Below are positions 62,917-64,000 of a stretch of 64,000 bases of DNA, in pieces. The DNA lies in assembly GCF_016031625.1 (NCBI RefSeq), contig NZ_JACCHP010000022.1:1-64000 (forward strand), written 5' to 3'. Source of the DNA: Bradyrhizobium agreste. Lineage in GTDB: Bacteria > Pseudomonadota > Alphaproteobacteria > Rhizobiales > Xanthobacteraceae. A program made the translations under genes and the position numbers. The stretch's first letter is position 1, and every line of letters starts with the position of its first letter. The notes under the pieces were generated by a model, which was given only the letters and a program-made list of their open reading frames with translations, made no database searches and was not told the DNA's origin.

Positions 62917-64000
62917 TCAGCGGACGAGGCGATTGGGGCCTGCGAGCGCGCTGCTCGGTTCGGTTGCGGGCGCCACTCTCACCGTGGCGGTGAACGGCGC
63001 ACCGTTGCGCAGCAGCGTGAGCTTCACGTCCTCGCCGATCCGCGCCAGTCCGATCGTGTTGCGGAGCTGGGCGGCCGTGCGGATCGGGCGGTCATCGGCA
63101 CCGGTGACGATGTCACCCTTGCGCAGGCCCGCCCTCTCTGCGGGCGAATCCGCCGCGATCTCGGCGATGACGGCGCCCTGATTCAATCCCTTGTTGACCG
63201 TGGGATGCAGGTCCTTCAGCGAAATGCCGATGCGGCCGCGCTCGACGCGGCCGCTCACGATGATCTGCTCCATCACCTTGCGCGCCATGTTGACCGGAAT
63301 GGCAAAGCCGATGCCGACGTTGCCCCCCGCCGGCGAGATGATCGCCGAGTTGATGCCGACGAGCTCGCCGCGCAGGCTGACCAGCGCGCCGCCGGAATTG
63401 CCGGGATTGATCGCCGCGTCGGTCTGGATGAAATCCTCATAGCCCTGCTTGCCGAGGCCGGTGCGACCCAGCGCGCTGACGAGCCCTGAGGTCACGGTCT
63501 GGCCGAGGCCGAAGGGATTGCCGATCGCGAGCACGAAGTCGCCGACATCGAGCCCGTCGCTGTCGCCGAAGGGAAGCGCCTTGAGCCCGACCGGGTTCTG
63601 GACCTGGAGCAACGCGACGTCCGTTGGCGGATCGCGGCCGATGACCTTGGCCGAAAACTGCCGGCCGTCCTTGGTCGTGATCTGAACGGCGGAGGTGCCC
63701 TCGACCACGTGATTGTTGGTCAGCACATAGCCGCGCTGGGCGTCGACGATGACACCGGAGCCGGTCGCATTGACCTCCTTCTCGATCTGCCGGGGAACGT
63801 CGAAGAATTCGCGAAACAGCGGATCGCGATAGAGCGGGTTGTCCTCACGCACGCGGCCGTGCACGGAGATGTTGACCACGGCCGGCGTCACCTGGCGCAC
63901 CAGCGGCGCCAGGGTCGGCACCGGGCCGCCGGTCTTCAGATCCGGAATCTGGCCGGCGGCAGGCTGCGATGCCGTGAGCGTCATCATCAGCAAGGCCAGG
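62917..64000 (-). CDS. DegP/HtrA-type serine protease (5' end cut by window)
   Basis: At least 358 residues are visible. The hydrophobic ALLMMTLTASQPAAGQ at the window edge is the end of a signal peptide, so the true start lies beyond 64000 and the protein is periplasmic. The trypsin-like triad is present as His in LTNNHVVEG, Asp in PPTDVALLQV and Ser in NPGNSGGALV. One PDZ domain follows (residues about 260-345; IAADSPAERAGLRKGDIV). It degrades misfolded envelope proteins. The single PDZ makes it DegS-like in layout, though cleavage of the signal peptide would release it. Confidence 0.9.
   Translation of the reverse strand, partial: LALLMMTLTASQPAAGQIPDLKTGGPVPTLAPLVRQVTPAVVNISVHGRVREDNPLYRDPLFREFFDVPRQIEKEVNATGSGVIVDAQRGYVLTNNHVVEGTSAVQITTKDGRQFSAKVIGRDPPTDVALLQVQNPVGLKALPFGDSDGLDVGDFVLAIGNPFGLGQTVTSGLVSALGRTGLGKQGYEDFIQTDAAINPGNSGGALVSLRGELVGINSAIISPAGGNVGIGFAIPVNMARKVMEQIIVSGRVERGRIGISLKDLHPTVNKGLNQGAVIAEIAADSPAERAGLRKGDIVTGADDRPIRTAAQLRNTIGLARIGEDVKLTLLRNGAPFTATVRVAPATEPSSALAGPNRLVR

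Overview
The window is GC-rich, gene-dense chromosomal DNA from an alphaproteobacterium, most likely a Bradyrhizobium or a close relative in the Nitrobacteraceae. The grounds are the gene content (a PQQ cluster, a fused transaldolase/glucose-6-phosphate isomerase, a TreS-maltokinase fusion inside a large glycogen/trehalose cluster, Ku/LigD, and prkA-yeaH-spoVR), the candidate EcfG-type promoters (GGAAC-N16/17-GTT), and several families of dispersed palindromic repeats of the kind common in these genomes. I saw no tRNA, rRNA, CRISPR array, insertion sequence or prophage.

Layout. 1-2.6 kb: amidase, glutathione peroxidase and DUF3297 genes in a coupled minus-strand unit, then a DUF6894 gene. 2.6-8.0 kb: pqqABCDE, followed by an overlapping proline-iminopeptidase-like gene and a DUF4286-like gene. 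8.0-9.6 kb: a nitroreductase divergent from a LysR regulator, with a palindromic operator between them. 9.9-14.7 kb: an FAD/Fe-S oxidoreductase with a two-subunit 2-oxoacid:ferredoxin oxidoreductase (korA-korB), the two subunit genes being separated by a repeat element. 14.7-19.8 kb: DUF4399 and a cyclase/FGE-like fusion, two exported proteins, and an ArsR-SRPBCC unit with tandem operators. 20-24.9 kb: prkA-yeaH-spoVR behind an EcfG-like promoter.

25.9-33.4 kb is a sugar-phosphate operon (tal-pgi, gnd, zwf, pgl, gntK, HAD phosphatase) covering Entner-Doudoroff and pentose phosphate entry. 33.6-51.6 kb is the glycogen/trehalose region. On one side are malQ and a GH15 hydrolase. Diverging from them is a six-gene run: a GlgE-like protein, treS-mak, glgB, glgX, treZ and treY. 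It encodes both trehalose synthesis from glucan (TreY/TreZ) and maltose/trehalose interconversion with phosphorylation (TreS-Mak). The GlgE-like member lacks the catalytic acid and other active-site residues expected of its family, which is the most surprising observation here.

51.6-56.1 kb: a PHA-system protein, DUF3309, and divergent ligD and ku sharing a symmetric candidate stress promoter. 56.2-56.7 kb holds remnants of a divergent TetR/enoyl-CoA hydratase pair. 56.8-61.6 kb: upp, an acyl-CoA synthetase, an acyl-CoA dehydrogenase, a MaoC hydratase and a CitE-like lyase. The right end has small uncharacterised genes and a DegP-type protease cut by the window edge.

Functional calls rest on reading the translated sequences and recalled family motifs; no database search was run.
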